A DNA stretch of 64,000 nt, from contig JADHNZ010000005.1 in the NCBI GenBank assembly GCA_016779225.1, positions 1 through 64,000 of the forward strand. The letters run 5' to 3'. The translations under genes were made by a program, and so were the position numbers. The notes under the pieces are model-generated. The model was not told the origin of the DNA. It saw only the letters and a program-made list of their open reading frames with translations, and made no database searches. Of the stretch, positions 16,736 to 24,196 are shown piece after piece. The first letter of the stretch is position 1. Each line of letters starts with the position of its first letter. This DNA is from Planctomycetota bacterium. Its GTDB lineage: Bacteria; Planctomycetota; UBA1135; GCA-002686595.

Positions 16736-18460
16736 TCACTCCCGCATGAAGCGCTGGTCCCCGAACCACTGCCAGAGCATGCACTGCAGCGCAGGGCGCG
16801 CGACGGGGTCCGTGGACTCCTTGTAGGCCCACTCGATCCGCGGGGCGACCACCTCGGCGGGCCCCATCACGGCCAGGCGGTCGGCGAGGTAGAGGACCTC
16901 CAGCGGCCGGGCCCCGGCGTCCAAGCCCTCACGAGGCTGGAGCAGGGCCTCCATGAGCACCTCGCGGCTGGCCTCCGACCGGTCCTGCCAGATCCACTCG
17001 ATCAGGTCGAGGCGCCGGAGCGGATCAAGCTCCTCCCCGAGGCGACTGCGCAGGCGCTGCCGCCCGGGCTCGCCGGTGTTCCAGGAGAGGCCGCAGACGA
17101 AGCGGTGGGGTGTGACCCCCTTCACCTCCCCCTGGAACTCGCTGATCTGAGCCCAGAGCAGGTCCGCCGCCTCTGCGGTCGGGATGTGGCTCAGGCTCTG
17201 CATCAGTGCGATGCGCTGGCTGCGATCGCGGGCCCCGCGCAGGAGGGGCGCGAGCAGCTCGAAGGCCTCCTCAGCTGCACCCGGGTTGGCGGGCCAGGCC
17301 AAGCGGAGGGCATCCATTCCCTGCTCGCGCTCGGCCTGGGTGCCGCGCAGCAGCGCCAGCGCGCGGCTGCGCGCCTCCCCATCGCCGCGGGCCACGAGCG
17401 CCTGCAGCGCGACCTCGCGCACGCGCGGCTGCGGATCCTGCAGACCAAGCCGGAGGAGCCGCAGCGCCAGCTCCGGATCCTCGAGGCGCTCGACGGACCC
17501 CAGCACCGAGAGCCGCACCTCGATGCGCAGATCGTGGGTCAGGACCTCCTCCAACACCTCAGCCGAGCCGATGCGCGCGAGTGCGTCCAAGGCGATCGCG
17601 GCCCGGCCGGGGTGCTCACCCTGGGCCGCTGCGAGCAGCTCCTCGAGGAGCAGCGGGTCGCCATCTCGCGCCGCAGGGGCGATGAGGTAGAGGCGCGCTG
17701 CGGGGGTCACATCGTGGAACCCGGCCGCCGCGGCGAGCCGCGCGGGGAGCTCCCCGGGCCCGACCTCGCAAGCCACATCGGCCACCTGGGGATAGAGGTC
17801 CGCCAGGTGTCCCTTCTCCAGCCACTCGAGCAGGTCCAGGACGAAGCGCTCCGAGTCCATGGCGCGCAGGGCCTTGGCGTAGGTCACGCGAGCCGCCGGA
17901 CTGGACGCGCCGCGGACCCAGCCAAGGACGCGCTCGTAGTCCTCGGGCAGGCCATGCCGCGACATGCCATCCGCGGCCGCCAGGCGCAGGGGCTCGGAGG
18001 CGTGGTTCATGGTGGACCTCAGGATCTCGAGTCCGGCGGGGTCCTCCATGAGGGCGCAGACCTCCACCACATTCTTGACGACGCCCTGCAGGAACTCGGT
18101 GGCGGCCGCGCGGTCATAGAGCCGCTGCAGCTCCGGCACCGCGGGCGCGCCTATCCGCGCCAGCTCCCGGGTGGCCATCTGCAGGGGCTCGAGCATGCCC
18201 ATCTCGAGCTTGCTCACCAGCACGGGGATCAGGTCCGAGGTGTCCTCGTTGAACGCGAAGCCAATCCCGCAGTCGTCCGTCAGGCGGCGCACGCGCGGGT
18301 CCCCGAGCAGCCGCTCGCGCGGCGACAGGGCCGGGGACTCGTCGCGGCCGGAGGACCACAGGGCCCCGCCCACAAGGGCGCCCAGGACCACCAGGGCCAG
18401 CAGCCGCGAGCCGAGCCCGGAGGGGCGCGCCTCCTGGGCGCCAGCAGCTCCGCCGCTCAT
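16736..18460 (-). CDS. Membrane-anchored HEAT-repeat protein
   Basis: 574 residues from ATG, overlapping the tolC-like stop by 4 bp (ATGA). One membrane segment near residues 18-36 (SRLLALVVLGALVGGALW) precedes a long helical array. Repeat units are visible as in LAAAAGFHDVT, AAIALDALARIGSAEVLEEVL and VREVALQALVARGDGEA, spaced about 30-40 residues, as in HEAT/PBS-lyase solenoids. No catalytic residues recognised. Its tight coupling to a TolC-family gene suggests a scaffold in the periplasm working with that outer-membrane protein, which is an inference from position only. Confidence 0.75.
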   Translation of the reverse strand: MSGGAAGAQEARPSGLGSRLLALVVLGALVGGALWSSGRDESPALSPRERLLGDPRVRRLTDDCGIGFAFNEDTSDLIPVLVSKLEMGMLEPLQMATRELARIGAPAVPELQRLYDRAAATEFLQGVVKNVVEVCALMEDPAGLEILRSTMNHASEPLRLAAADGMSRHGLPEDYERVLGWVRGASSPAARVTYAKALRAMDSERFVLDLLEWLEKGHLADLYPQVADVACEVGPGELPARLAAAAGFHDVTPAARLYLIAPAARDGDPLLLEELLAAAQGEHPGRAAIALDALARIGSAEVLEEVLTHDLRIEVRLSVLGSVERLEDPELALRLLRLGLQDPQPRVREVALQALVARGDGEARSRALALLRGTQAEREQGMDALRLAWPANPGAAEEAFELLAPLLRGARDRSQRIALMQSLSHIPTAEAADLLWAQISEFQGEVKGVTPHRFVCGLSWNTGEPGRQRLRSRLGEELDPLRRLDLIEWIWQDRSEASREVLMEALLQPREGLDAGARPLEVLYLADRLAVMGPAEVVAPRIEWAYKESTDPVARPALQCMLWQWFGDQRFMRE

Positions 18461-19989
18461 TGGCTGCGCCTCCCATCCAGCAGGCCCTGCGAAGCAAGCA
18501 GCTGCGTGCGCGCCTTCACATACTCGACGCGCGCCTGGCTCTCGCCGCGCTGGGCCTCGACCAGGTCCCGCTGGAACTCGAGCACCTGGAAGTTGGTGGA
18601 CAGGCCCTCGTCGTAGCGCGCCTGCTCGGCCTCGAGCTGACGCTCCGCGAGGCGCAGGCTGGTCACCGCCGCGCGCACGGCCTCGGTCCGATAGCGCACC
18701 TCGCGGACGGCATCGCGCACCTCCGCGACGGCCGCCATCTCCGCGCGCTGCTCGTCCACCCGGGCCAGCCGCACCTGGGCCTCCGCGGCCACCACCGCCT
18801 GACGCGCGACCCGGTTGCCGATGGGCATGTTGTAGGTCAGGCGCACCGACCAGCCGGGGAACTCCCAGCCCAGGGTGTCGTCCAAGGCCTGCCCAGGGTC
18901 GGTGCTCTGGCCGTTGCTCGAGGCCGAGACCTCGAGGTCCAGCCCAGCGAGGCGCTCCGACTCCGCGCGCAGCAGCCCCAGCCGAGCCGACTCGATCGCC
19001 ACGCGCTGCACGCGGAGATCGGAGCGATTCTCGAGCGCCACCAGGAGCGCATCGGCCCAGCGGGGCACATCGGATGCGTCCACCTCGGGCGGCAGGCCCG
19101 TCTCAGGGATGAGGGCCTTGCTCCACAGCTCGCTCCCGGGATCGCCGAGCACGATCAGCTTCAGGTCATCCTCACGGCGCTGCAGCTCGTTGCGCGCCAG
19201 CAGCAGGGCCTCGATTCGCGTCGCCACCTCGGCCTGGTCCTGCAGCACCTCCACCTCGGTTCCGATCCCTGCGGCGAGCTCCCGCTCGCGCTTGCCCAGG
19301 AGCTCCAGTCCGAGCTGCAGGCTGGACACGCTCACATTCCACTGCTCCCGGGCAGCGACCAGGTCCCAATAGGCGAGCTGCACGCGGCGCACGAGGTCCT
19401 GGCGCGCCCCGCGACGGGTCTCCTGGGAGCGGGTCCAATCCAGGTCGCGCTCGCGCTGGCTGGCCGTGGCGTACTCCTGCCAGGCCCCCCTCGCCAGGGG
19501 CTGCACGAAGGTCATCGACAGGCCGTCCCGCGTGAAGCGGTCCCCGACGGCGAACGGGCTGGTGGTCTCGGTGTTGTTCGCGTTGAAGTCCACCGAGAAG
19601 CTGCCGCCGGTGGACAGGGCGCGACGCAGCGACAGGCTCCCGCCGCGCGCCTCACTCTCGATGGAGCCGGCCTCGAACACGTTCGAGCCTGGGCGCTCGT
19701 CGGACGAGTAGGAGACCACGCTGGTCAGGTCCCAGTCGAAGGTCCCCCAGGACCCCAGGGCGTTCGCCTCGGCCACGGCCACCTCCACCGTGGCGCGCTC
19801 CAGGTCGAGGTTCGCGCGGAGGGCGAACTCGACCGCCTGGTCGAGAGTGACGGGCAGCTCCTCCAGCTGCTGGCCCTCCGGCCCGACATGAGGGCCCGCC
19901 TCCAGGAGGGCGCGCGGATCCGTGGGCGCGTCCTGGCCGTGGGCAAGGGACAGGAGCGCGAACCCGACGATCAACCGGATGGGCAGCAT
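18457..19989 (-). CDS. TolC-family outer membrane efflux protein
   Basis: 510 residues with a signal peptide (MLPIRLIVGFALLSLAHGQ). The sequence has the internal two-fold repeat of TolC/OEP proteins: paired long coiled helices (LDQAVEFALRANLDLERATVEVAVAEANALG and the later ENRSDLRVQRVAIESARLGLLRAESERL) and outer-membrane strands (LSMTFVQPLARG, WSVRLTYNMPIGN). TolC trimers form the exit duct for tripartite pumps and type I secretion. No membrane-fusion protein or pump gene is adjacent, so its partners are elsewhere; the only coupled gene encodes a HEAT protein. A TACTCT hexamer 6 nt before the ATG suggests a leaderless transcript. Confidence 0.88.
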   Translation of the reverse strand: MLPIRLIVGFALLSLAHGQDAPTDPRALLEAGPHVGPEGQQLEELPVTLDQAVEFALRANLDLERATVEVAVAEANALGSWGTFDWDLTSVVSYSSDERPGSNVFEAGSIESEARGGSLSLRRALSTGGSFSVDFNANNTETTSPFAVGDRFTRDGLSMTFVQPLARGAWQEYATASQRERDLDWTRSQETRRGARQDLVRRVQLAYWDLVAAREQWNVSVSSLQLGLELLGKRERELAAGIGTEVEVLQDQAEVATRIEALLLARNELQRREDDLKLIVLGDPGSELWSKALIPETGLPPEVDASDVPRWADALLVALENRSDLRVQRVAIESARLGLLRAESERLAGLDLEVSASSNGQSTDPGQALDDTLGWEFPGWSVRLTYNMPIGNRVARQAVVAAEAQVRLARVDEQRAEMAAVAEVRDAVREVRYRTEAVRAAVTSLRLAERQLEAEQARYDEGLSTNFQVLEFQRDLVEAQRGESQARVEYVKARTQLLASQGLLDGRRSQ

Positions 19990-19995
19990 GTGCAG

Positions 19996-20001
19996 AGAGT
20001 A
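19996..20001 (-). promoter_or_regulatory. -10-like TACTCT, 6 nt before the TolC start
   Basis: Minus-strand TACTCT followed by six bases and the ATG at 19989. Transcription would begin at or next to the start codon. The rest of the gap to 20193 (about 190 bp) shows nothing recognisable. Confidence 0.45.
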
Positions 20002-20193
20002 CCCCTGGTGGGGCCCCGTCTCCCCCTCTGCGCGGCAGTCTCACAGGGCCTGTACGGGCCCTGGAGGCCGCTCGGCATCGACGTCCGCGACCGAGCGAAG
20101 AGCAAGGGGCCGCGAGGTCACCGAAGCGGCCGGAGCATCGGGGGTCAGGGGCACCCGTGGCCCCTTCACCGATCGGGCGCCCCAGCCTCGAAT

Positions 20194-21150
20194 TCAGCGC
20201 AGGGGCGAGGGCTCGCCGCGCTCGCGCGTCACGGCCAGGACACGCTCGACCCAAGCCTCGGACACGCCCACCGGCTCGCCCGGGACCTTGGCATCGATCA
20301 GCAGGCCAAGCCCACGCGCGCGGCTCTGGGCGGCCTCCCACAGCTCGGCCTCGAGGGGGCTGCCCGCCTCGGGCGCCGAGGCGAGAAGCGCCTGGGCCGC
20401 GGACTCTGGATCGCGCAGGAGACTGCCGCGGCAGACGCGGTCCAGCTCGGCCTCCAGCACGATGGCTCGGACCGCGAGGTCCAGCTCCGCACGCTGGCGC
20501 AGGACGGTCGAGAGCTCGACGCCCCCGTCGGAGCGGGGCCGCGCCAGGGCGGCTCGCCACGCGAGCGCGGCACCGATGTCGGACGCGCCGCGACCGGTCT
20601 CGAGCTCCAGGCCTGCGAGCCACCCCACGGCGCGTGCCTGCGTCGCACGCAGGCTTCCACCAGGCAGGGCCTCCTGGAGCTCGGGCAGGGGCAGTGCCTC
20701 CGAGAGCTTCTGCTCGGCCTCGCGCAGCTCGAACGCGTCCCCTGGCAGCTCGAGGCCCAGGCGCACCTCAGGCCGCACTGGGGCGGGACGCAGTGCGAGG
20801 AACGCAAGCACCCCCGGCGCGAGCAGCACCTGCAGCAGGAGCAGGGCCGCGACCGCGCGCAGGCTCGGCGACTGAGCCAGGCGCCTCTGCACGAAGCCGC
20901 GCACCAGGCGCAGGTCGCCGCGCCAGGTCAGGTCCTGGCGGGTGCTCGCCCCGAGGACGCCCTCGACCACGCGCGCCGCGGCCTCGGACTCGACGACGCC
21001 CGGCGAGGAAGCCTCCCTCCGCACCGAGGCGAGGAAGCGCTCGAGGTCTGCAATGGCGCGCTCGTCGTCGGGGCCGGCCTCCGCGCGACGAGAGGGCGCG
21101 AGCTGCCCCAGAGCCGCGTCCAGGTGCTCCTCGGGAGTGAGCATGCTCAT
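20194..21150 (-). CDS. Membrane protein following ECF sigma, likely anti-sigma factor
   Basis: 318 residues from ATG, overlapping the sigma-factor stop by 4 bp. The N-terminal ~90 residues are cytoplasmic and charged (LTPEEHLDAALGQLAPSRRAEAGPDDERAIADLERFL). A single membrane helix lies at about 99-120 (AVAALLLLQVLLAPGVLAFLAL). A helical outside domain of ~195 residues follows. This topology and the position directly after an ECF sigma gene are typical of anti-sigma factors, although no HxxxCxxC zinc anti-sigma motif is present. If so, it would hold the sigma factor at the membrane and might be released by proteolysis. The identity rests on context. Confidence 0.6.
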   Translation of the reverse strand: MSMLTPEEHLDAALGQLAPSRRAEAGPDDERAIADLERFLASVRREASSPGVVESEAAARVVEGVLGASTRQDLTWRGDLRLVRGFVQRRLAQSPSLRAVAALLLLQVLLAPGVLAFLALRPAPVRPEVRLGLELPGDAFELREAEQKLSEALPLPELQEALPGGSLRATQARAVGWLAGLELETGRGASDIGAALAWRAALARPRSDGGVELSTVLRQRAELDLAVRAIVLEAELDRVCRGSLLRDPESAAQALLASAPEAGSPLEAELWEAAQSRARGLGLLIDAKVPGEPVGVSEAWVERVLAVTRERGEPSPLR

Positions 21151-21737
21151 GACGGATCCTCCGCGCCCTCGAGCAGCTGCCGCATGCGCCGCACCGCGTG
21201 GAACATACGGCTCTTGACGGTGCCCACGGGGATCCCCAGGAGCTCCGCGACCTCGCCATAGGGCAGGCCCTGCACGGCGCCCAGCTCGAAGACCTCTCGC
21301 TGCCCCTGTGGCAGCTCGGCCAGGGCCTGGGTCAGGTGCGCGCGAACCTCGCGTCCGGCGGCCTCCCGTACGGGCCCGGGTCCGGCCTCGGCCAGCTCGA
21401 GCTCCTCCACCGCCGCAGCGCGCCCGCGCCAGGGCCGGATCGCATCCCGACGGCGCCGGTCGATCCAGGCGTTGCGCGCGATGCGCAGGAGCCATGCCTG
21501 GGGCCGCCCCTGGGGCTCGTAGCGATCGAGGCGCTGCACCATGCGGAGGAAGGAGTCTTGGGCGAGGTCCTCAGCCTCGGCGCGGCCGGCTCCCATCCTG
21601 AGGAAGAAGCCGACCAGGCCAGGGGCTTGGGCCTGCACGAAGCGTTCGAAGGGTCGGGGATCACCCCCCCTGAGGGCCTCGAGAGGGTCCTGATCCTCCT
21701 CGGGGTCCGGTTTGGGGCTCTCCAACGGTCGACTCAA
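21147..21737 (-). CDS. ECF-type RNA polymerase sigma factor
   Basis: 196 residues from a TTG start. Region 2: EDLAQDSFLRMVQRLDRYEPQGRPQAWLLRIARNAWIDRRRR. Region 4 with its helix-turn-helix: LPQGQREVFELGAVQGLPYGEVAELLGIPVGTVKSRMFHAVRRMRQLL. Regions 1.1 and 3 are absent, as in ECF sigma factors (sigma-70 group 4). A Pro/Asp/Glu-rich 20-residue N-terminal tail precedes region 2. It lies 20 bp after tsaE and overlaps the anti-sigma candidate by 4 bp, so it appears to be transcribed within the long DNA-repair/thiamine operon. No ECF-type -35 (GGAAC) was seen just upstream, which argues against simple autoregulation. Confidence 0.92.
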   Translation of the reverse strand: MSRPLESPKPDPEEDQDPLEALRGGDPRPFERFVQAQAPGLVGFFLRMGAGRAEAEDLAQDSFLRMVQRLDRYEPQGRPQAWLLRIARNAWIDRRRRDAIRPWRGRAAAVEELELAEAGPGPVREAAGREVRAHLTQALAELPQGQREVFELGAVQGLPYGEVAELLGIPVGTVKSRMFHAVRRMRQLLEGAEDPS

Positions 21738-21757
21738 CGCACGCAGCCCGGCGCGGT

Positions 21758-22309
21758 TCAGGAAATCTCGGGATGGGCCTGCCCAGCGCCCTGCTGAGGG
21801 GCGCCAGCAGCGGCCAGGGCGTCGAGGATGGCCGCCTGAAGGACCTGGGCAAGCGGATCCGAGGCCGGGCCCACCACCTGGAAGGCCAGCTGCCTCTCCT
21901 CCTCACCACGGTGCCCCAGCCGCACCTCGACGCGGGGCGTCGGGAGCCAGCGCAGCACCCTCTCTGCCCACTCGATGACCGCGACCCCGTCTCCGCCGAG
22001 CCACTCGTCGCCCCCGTCCTCGAGCAGGGCCTTCTCGCGCCCCTCCATCCAGGCGTCGAAGTGCGAGAGGGAGAGGCGCCCCCCCTCGTGCAGATCGTGA
22101 AGCGTGAAGGTCGGGCTGGAGACTTCGTAGCCCCCGAGCCCGCGCCCCAACCCGCGCGTCAGGGTCGTCTTCCCGGCGCCGAGGTCCCCGTCCAGGGCCA
22201 GGACGGCGCCGGCGGGAAGGGTTCGGCCAAGGGCCTCCCCCAGGGCCTCGGTCTGCTCCGGCCCCGTGCTGATCCAGAGGATCTCCTGCAGCTGCTGCTC
22301 ACTCTCCAT
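21758..22309 (-). CDS. tsaE: tRNA t6A synthesis ATPase TsaE
   Basis: 183 residues from ATG (MESEQQLQEI), overlapping the thiL stop by 11 bp; an in-frame ATG at 22330 is an alternative. P-loop: LDGDLGAGKTTLTRGLGRGLG. Family motifs SSPTFTLHDLHEG and LSHFDAWM (the HxDxY-like position) and VIEWAERVL match TsaE. With TsaB/TsaC/TsaD, TsaE makes N6-threonylcarbamoyladenosine at A37 of ANN-decoding tRNAs. A C-terminal tail of ~45 residues (LAFQVVGPASDPL onward) is longer than in E. coli TsaE (153 residues). Confidence 0.93.
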   Translation of the reverse strand: MESEQQLQEILWISTGPEQTEALGEALGRTLPAGAVLALDGDLGAGKTTLTRGLGRGLGGYEVSSPTFTLHDLHEGGRLSLSHFDAWMEGREKALLEDGGDEWLGGDGVAVIEWAERVLRWLPTPRVEVRLGHRGEEERQLAFQVVGPASDPLAQVLQAAILDALAAAGAPQQGAGQAHPEIS

Positions 22310-23210
22310 GGGTCCAGCCTCCGTCACCATCCCAGCGCCTGCGCACCCCCGCGTCCAGCAGCCAGAGCCCGCGACCGGCGCAGGCCCTTCCCACGACGCA
22401 GGCCCCTCGCAGCTCAGGCCGACCGGAGAGCCGGGTCCAAGCCCGCTCGGGCAACAGGGCCAGGAGCTCGTGGTCCTCCCCGTCGTGCAGGGCGTGCTGG
22501 ACCGGGAGGCTCCCGCTGGACCTGGCCGCGCGGTGGGCATCCCGGTGCAACGGAATCGCCCCAAGGTCCAGCTCGAGCGCAACGCCAGAGGTGGCCGCGA
22601 GGCGCGACGCGTCCCGCGCAAGGCCATCCGAGAGGTCCATCAGGGCGCCAGCTCCTGCCGCGGCAAAGGCCTCCCCCTGCTCGAGCCGCGGCACGGGGCG
22701 GAGGTGCCGCCCCAGCCTCGAGCCGCCCAGGGGCCCAGTCACGACCGCGACCATGCCCGGCCGCGCGCCCGAGCGGCTAACCGGGCGAGCGCCCCGCGCC
22801 AGCACGCCAATGGCCGTGACCGTGAGGCTGATGGGGCCTGGCGCGGCGGTGCAGTCCCCCCCGACCAGCTCGGCGCCCCAGCGCCTGCCAGTCCGCTCCA
22901 CCCCGCGCAGGAGCGCCGCCAGCCGGGCCTCCTCCGCGTCGCGCGGAGCGCGGAGGGCGAGCAGCAGCGCGCGCGGGCGGGCTCCTGCCGCCGCGAGGTC
23001 CGAGAGCGTGCGCAGAACGGCCTTGGCCGCGAAGGCCGCGGGGCGCTCGCCCGGCTCCACATGGACGCCCTCCACCGTCGCGTCCACACAGACGACCGGG
23101 GCACGCCCCAGCTCCAGCGCAGCCGCGTCGTGGCCGAGCGGAGTGCGCAGGACCTCGGGCGTCGACCGCTTGCGCAGCCGAGCCAGCAGGCGCTCCTCCT
23201 GCCAGCTCAC
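22299..23210 (-). CDS. thiL: Thiamine-monophosphate kinase
   Basis: 303 residues from a GTG start that overlaps the preceding stop by 4 bp. ThiL phosphorylates thiamine monophosphate to thiamine diphosphate, the last step of the pathway. It belongs to the PurM-like ATP-binding superfamily: the Mg/ATP loop LGHDAAALELG, VDATVEGVHVEP, LSDLAAAGARPRALLLAL, LVGGDCTAAPGPISLTVTAIG, MDLSDGLARDASRLA and HDGEDHELLALLPE are all recognisable. E. coli ThiL is 325 residues. In one operon with the ThiE-family gene. Confidence 0.93.
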   Translation of the reverse strand: MSWQEERLLARLRKRSTPEVLRTPLGHDAAALELGRAPVVCVDATVEGVHVEPGERPAAFAAKAVLRTLSDLAAAGARPRALLLALRAPRDAEEARLAALLRGVERTGRRWGAELVGGDCTAAPGPISLTVTAIGVLARGARPVSRSGARPGMVAVVTGPLGGSRLGRHLRPVPRLEQGEAFAAAGAGALMDLSDGLARDASRLAATSGVALELDLGAIPLHRDAHRAARSSGSLPVQHALHDGEDHELLALLPERAWTRLSGRPELRGACVVGRACAGRGLWLLDAGVRRRWDGDGGWTHGE

Positions 23211-23578
23211 GGGGAGACCTCTCGCCCTGCGACGGTGAGCTCGGAGACCACCATCACGACCCGGCCCAGGACCGCGCCCGGATCCACCTCCACGCGCTCG
23301 GGCCCCTCGATGAATGGCGAAGGCGCAAGCATGAGCCTCGTCGCGTCCTCCTCGACGAACCACCCCTGCGCCACCCGCCCGGCGGCATCCCGATGCAGCA
23401 GGCGATCGCGAGGAGCCCAGGCGCGCGACCAAGTGTCGAGCACCACGCGATGAGCGGTCCCCGGGGCCAATCCCGGTGCGAGCCGCGAGTCGAACCGCGA
23501 GAGCAGATAGACCGTCCCAAGGAGCGACAGGCCCAGGATGCCTCGCCGCGCCAGCCGCCAGGCCCTTGCGGGGGTCAT
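23207..23578 (-). CDS. Small membrane protein between thiE and thiL
   Basis: 123 residues from ATG, overlapping both neighbours by 4 bp (ATGA with thiE, GTGA with thiL). One N-terminal membrane segment (ARRGILGLSLLGTVYLLSRF) precedes ~95 outside residues. The outside part (HRVVLDTWSRAWAPRDRLLHRD, then a DPGAVLGRVVMVV strand) has the layout of the beta domain of S26 signal peptidases, but no catalytic Ser/Lys pair is visible, so this is a weak comparison. Function unknown; the overlaps argue that it is a real gene. Confidence 0.6.
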   Translation of the reverse strand: MTPARAWRLARRGILGLSLLGTVYLLSRFDSRLAPGLAPGTAHRVVLDTWSRAWAPRDRLLHRDAAGRVAQGWFVEEDATRLMLAPSPFIEGPERVEVDPGAVLGRVVMVVSELTVAGREVSP

Positions 23579-24189
23579 GCCCCGTCCCCCCATGCCGACC
23601 GGAGGCGCTCCACGGCGCGGCGGGGCTCCGCGTCCCAGTCCATACCGCGCAAGACGAACACGCCGCGTGCGCCAGCCGCGCGAGCCGACCTGACCTCGTC
23701 CGGGCCGAGGCCGCCGAGAGCCCAGGTTGGAGCCCCCCGCTCGCGCACAAGCGCTCCGAACCGGTCCGCGCCCAGAGCGGGGCCCTTCCCCGGGACGGCG
23801 GCGAACGGCGAGAGTGTCGCGTAGTCCGCCAGAGCGAGGTCCTCTCGCCGGGGCTCCTCGTGGTCACTCACACCGAGCGTGCGCCCCCCGAGCAAGGGCC
23901 GGGCGAGCTCGGCGTCCAGGGAGCGATGGCCCAGGTGCACAGCATCGGCCTCGCAGGCTGGCACGAGGTGCACGCGGTCCGAGAGGGCCAGCCAGCCCTC
24001 CCTCAGCACCCGGCGGCACTCCCGGGCAAGCTCAAGGAGCGGGCCATCCTCGAGGCCGGGCTCACGCAGGAGCAGGCCCCCGAGTCCGGCCTCGACCGCC
24101 GCGCTGAGGGCACGCAGGAACGAGGGCGCTGCTCCCGGCCCAAGGGTCCCGGGCGAGACGGCGACGACCGAGGGAGGGAGCTGCCCCAT
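23575..24189 (-). CDS. thiE: Thiamine phosphate synthase (ThiE/TenI family)
   Basis: 204 residues from ATG with GAGGG 5 nt upstream; a longer GTG reading would intrude into the preceding gene. TIM-barrel motifs of the ThiE/TenI family: GLGGLLLREPGLEDGPLLELA (the L-R-E/K position), ADAVHLGHRSL, LGVSDHEEPRREDLALADYATLSPFAAVPGKG and ALGGLGPDEVRSARAAGARGVFVLRGM. ThiE joins HMP-PP and THZ-P to give thiamine phosphate; the TxTK loop is altered (AAVPGK), so a TenI-like role is possible. Placed one gene before thiL, the order supports ThiE. Confidence 0.8.
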   Translation of the reverse strand: MGQLPPSVVAVSPGTLGPGAAPSFLRALSAAVEAGLGGLLLREPGLEDGPLLELARECRRVLREGWLALSDRVHLVPACEADAVHLGHRSLDAELARPLLGGRTLGVSDHEEPRREDLALADYATLSPFAAVPGKGPALGADRFGALVRERGAPTWALGGLGPDEVRSARAAGARGVFVLRGMDWDAEPRRAVERLRSAWGDGA

Positions 24190-24196
24190 GCGTCCC

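Noticed and set aside
20194-21150. Zinc anti-sigma (ZAS) domain in the sigma-linked membrane protein
   Set aside because: No HxxxCxxC motif; the anti-sigma call rests on topology and position only.
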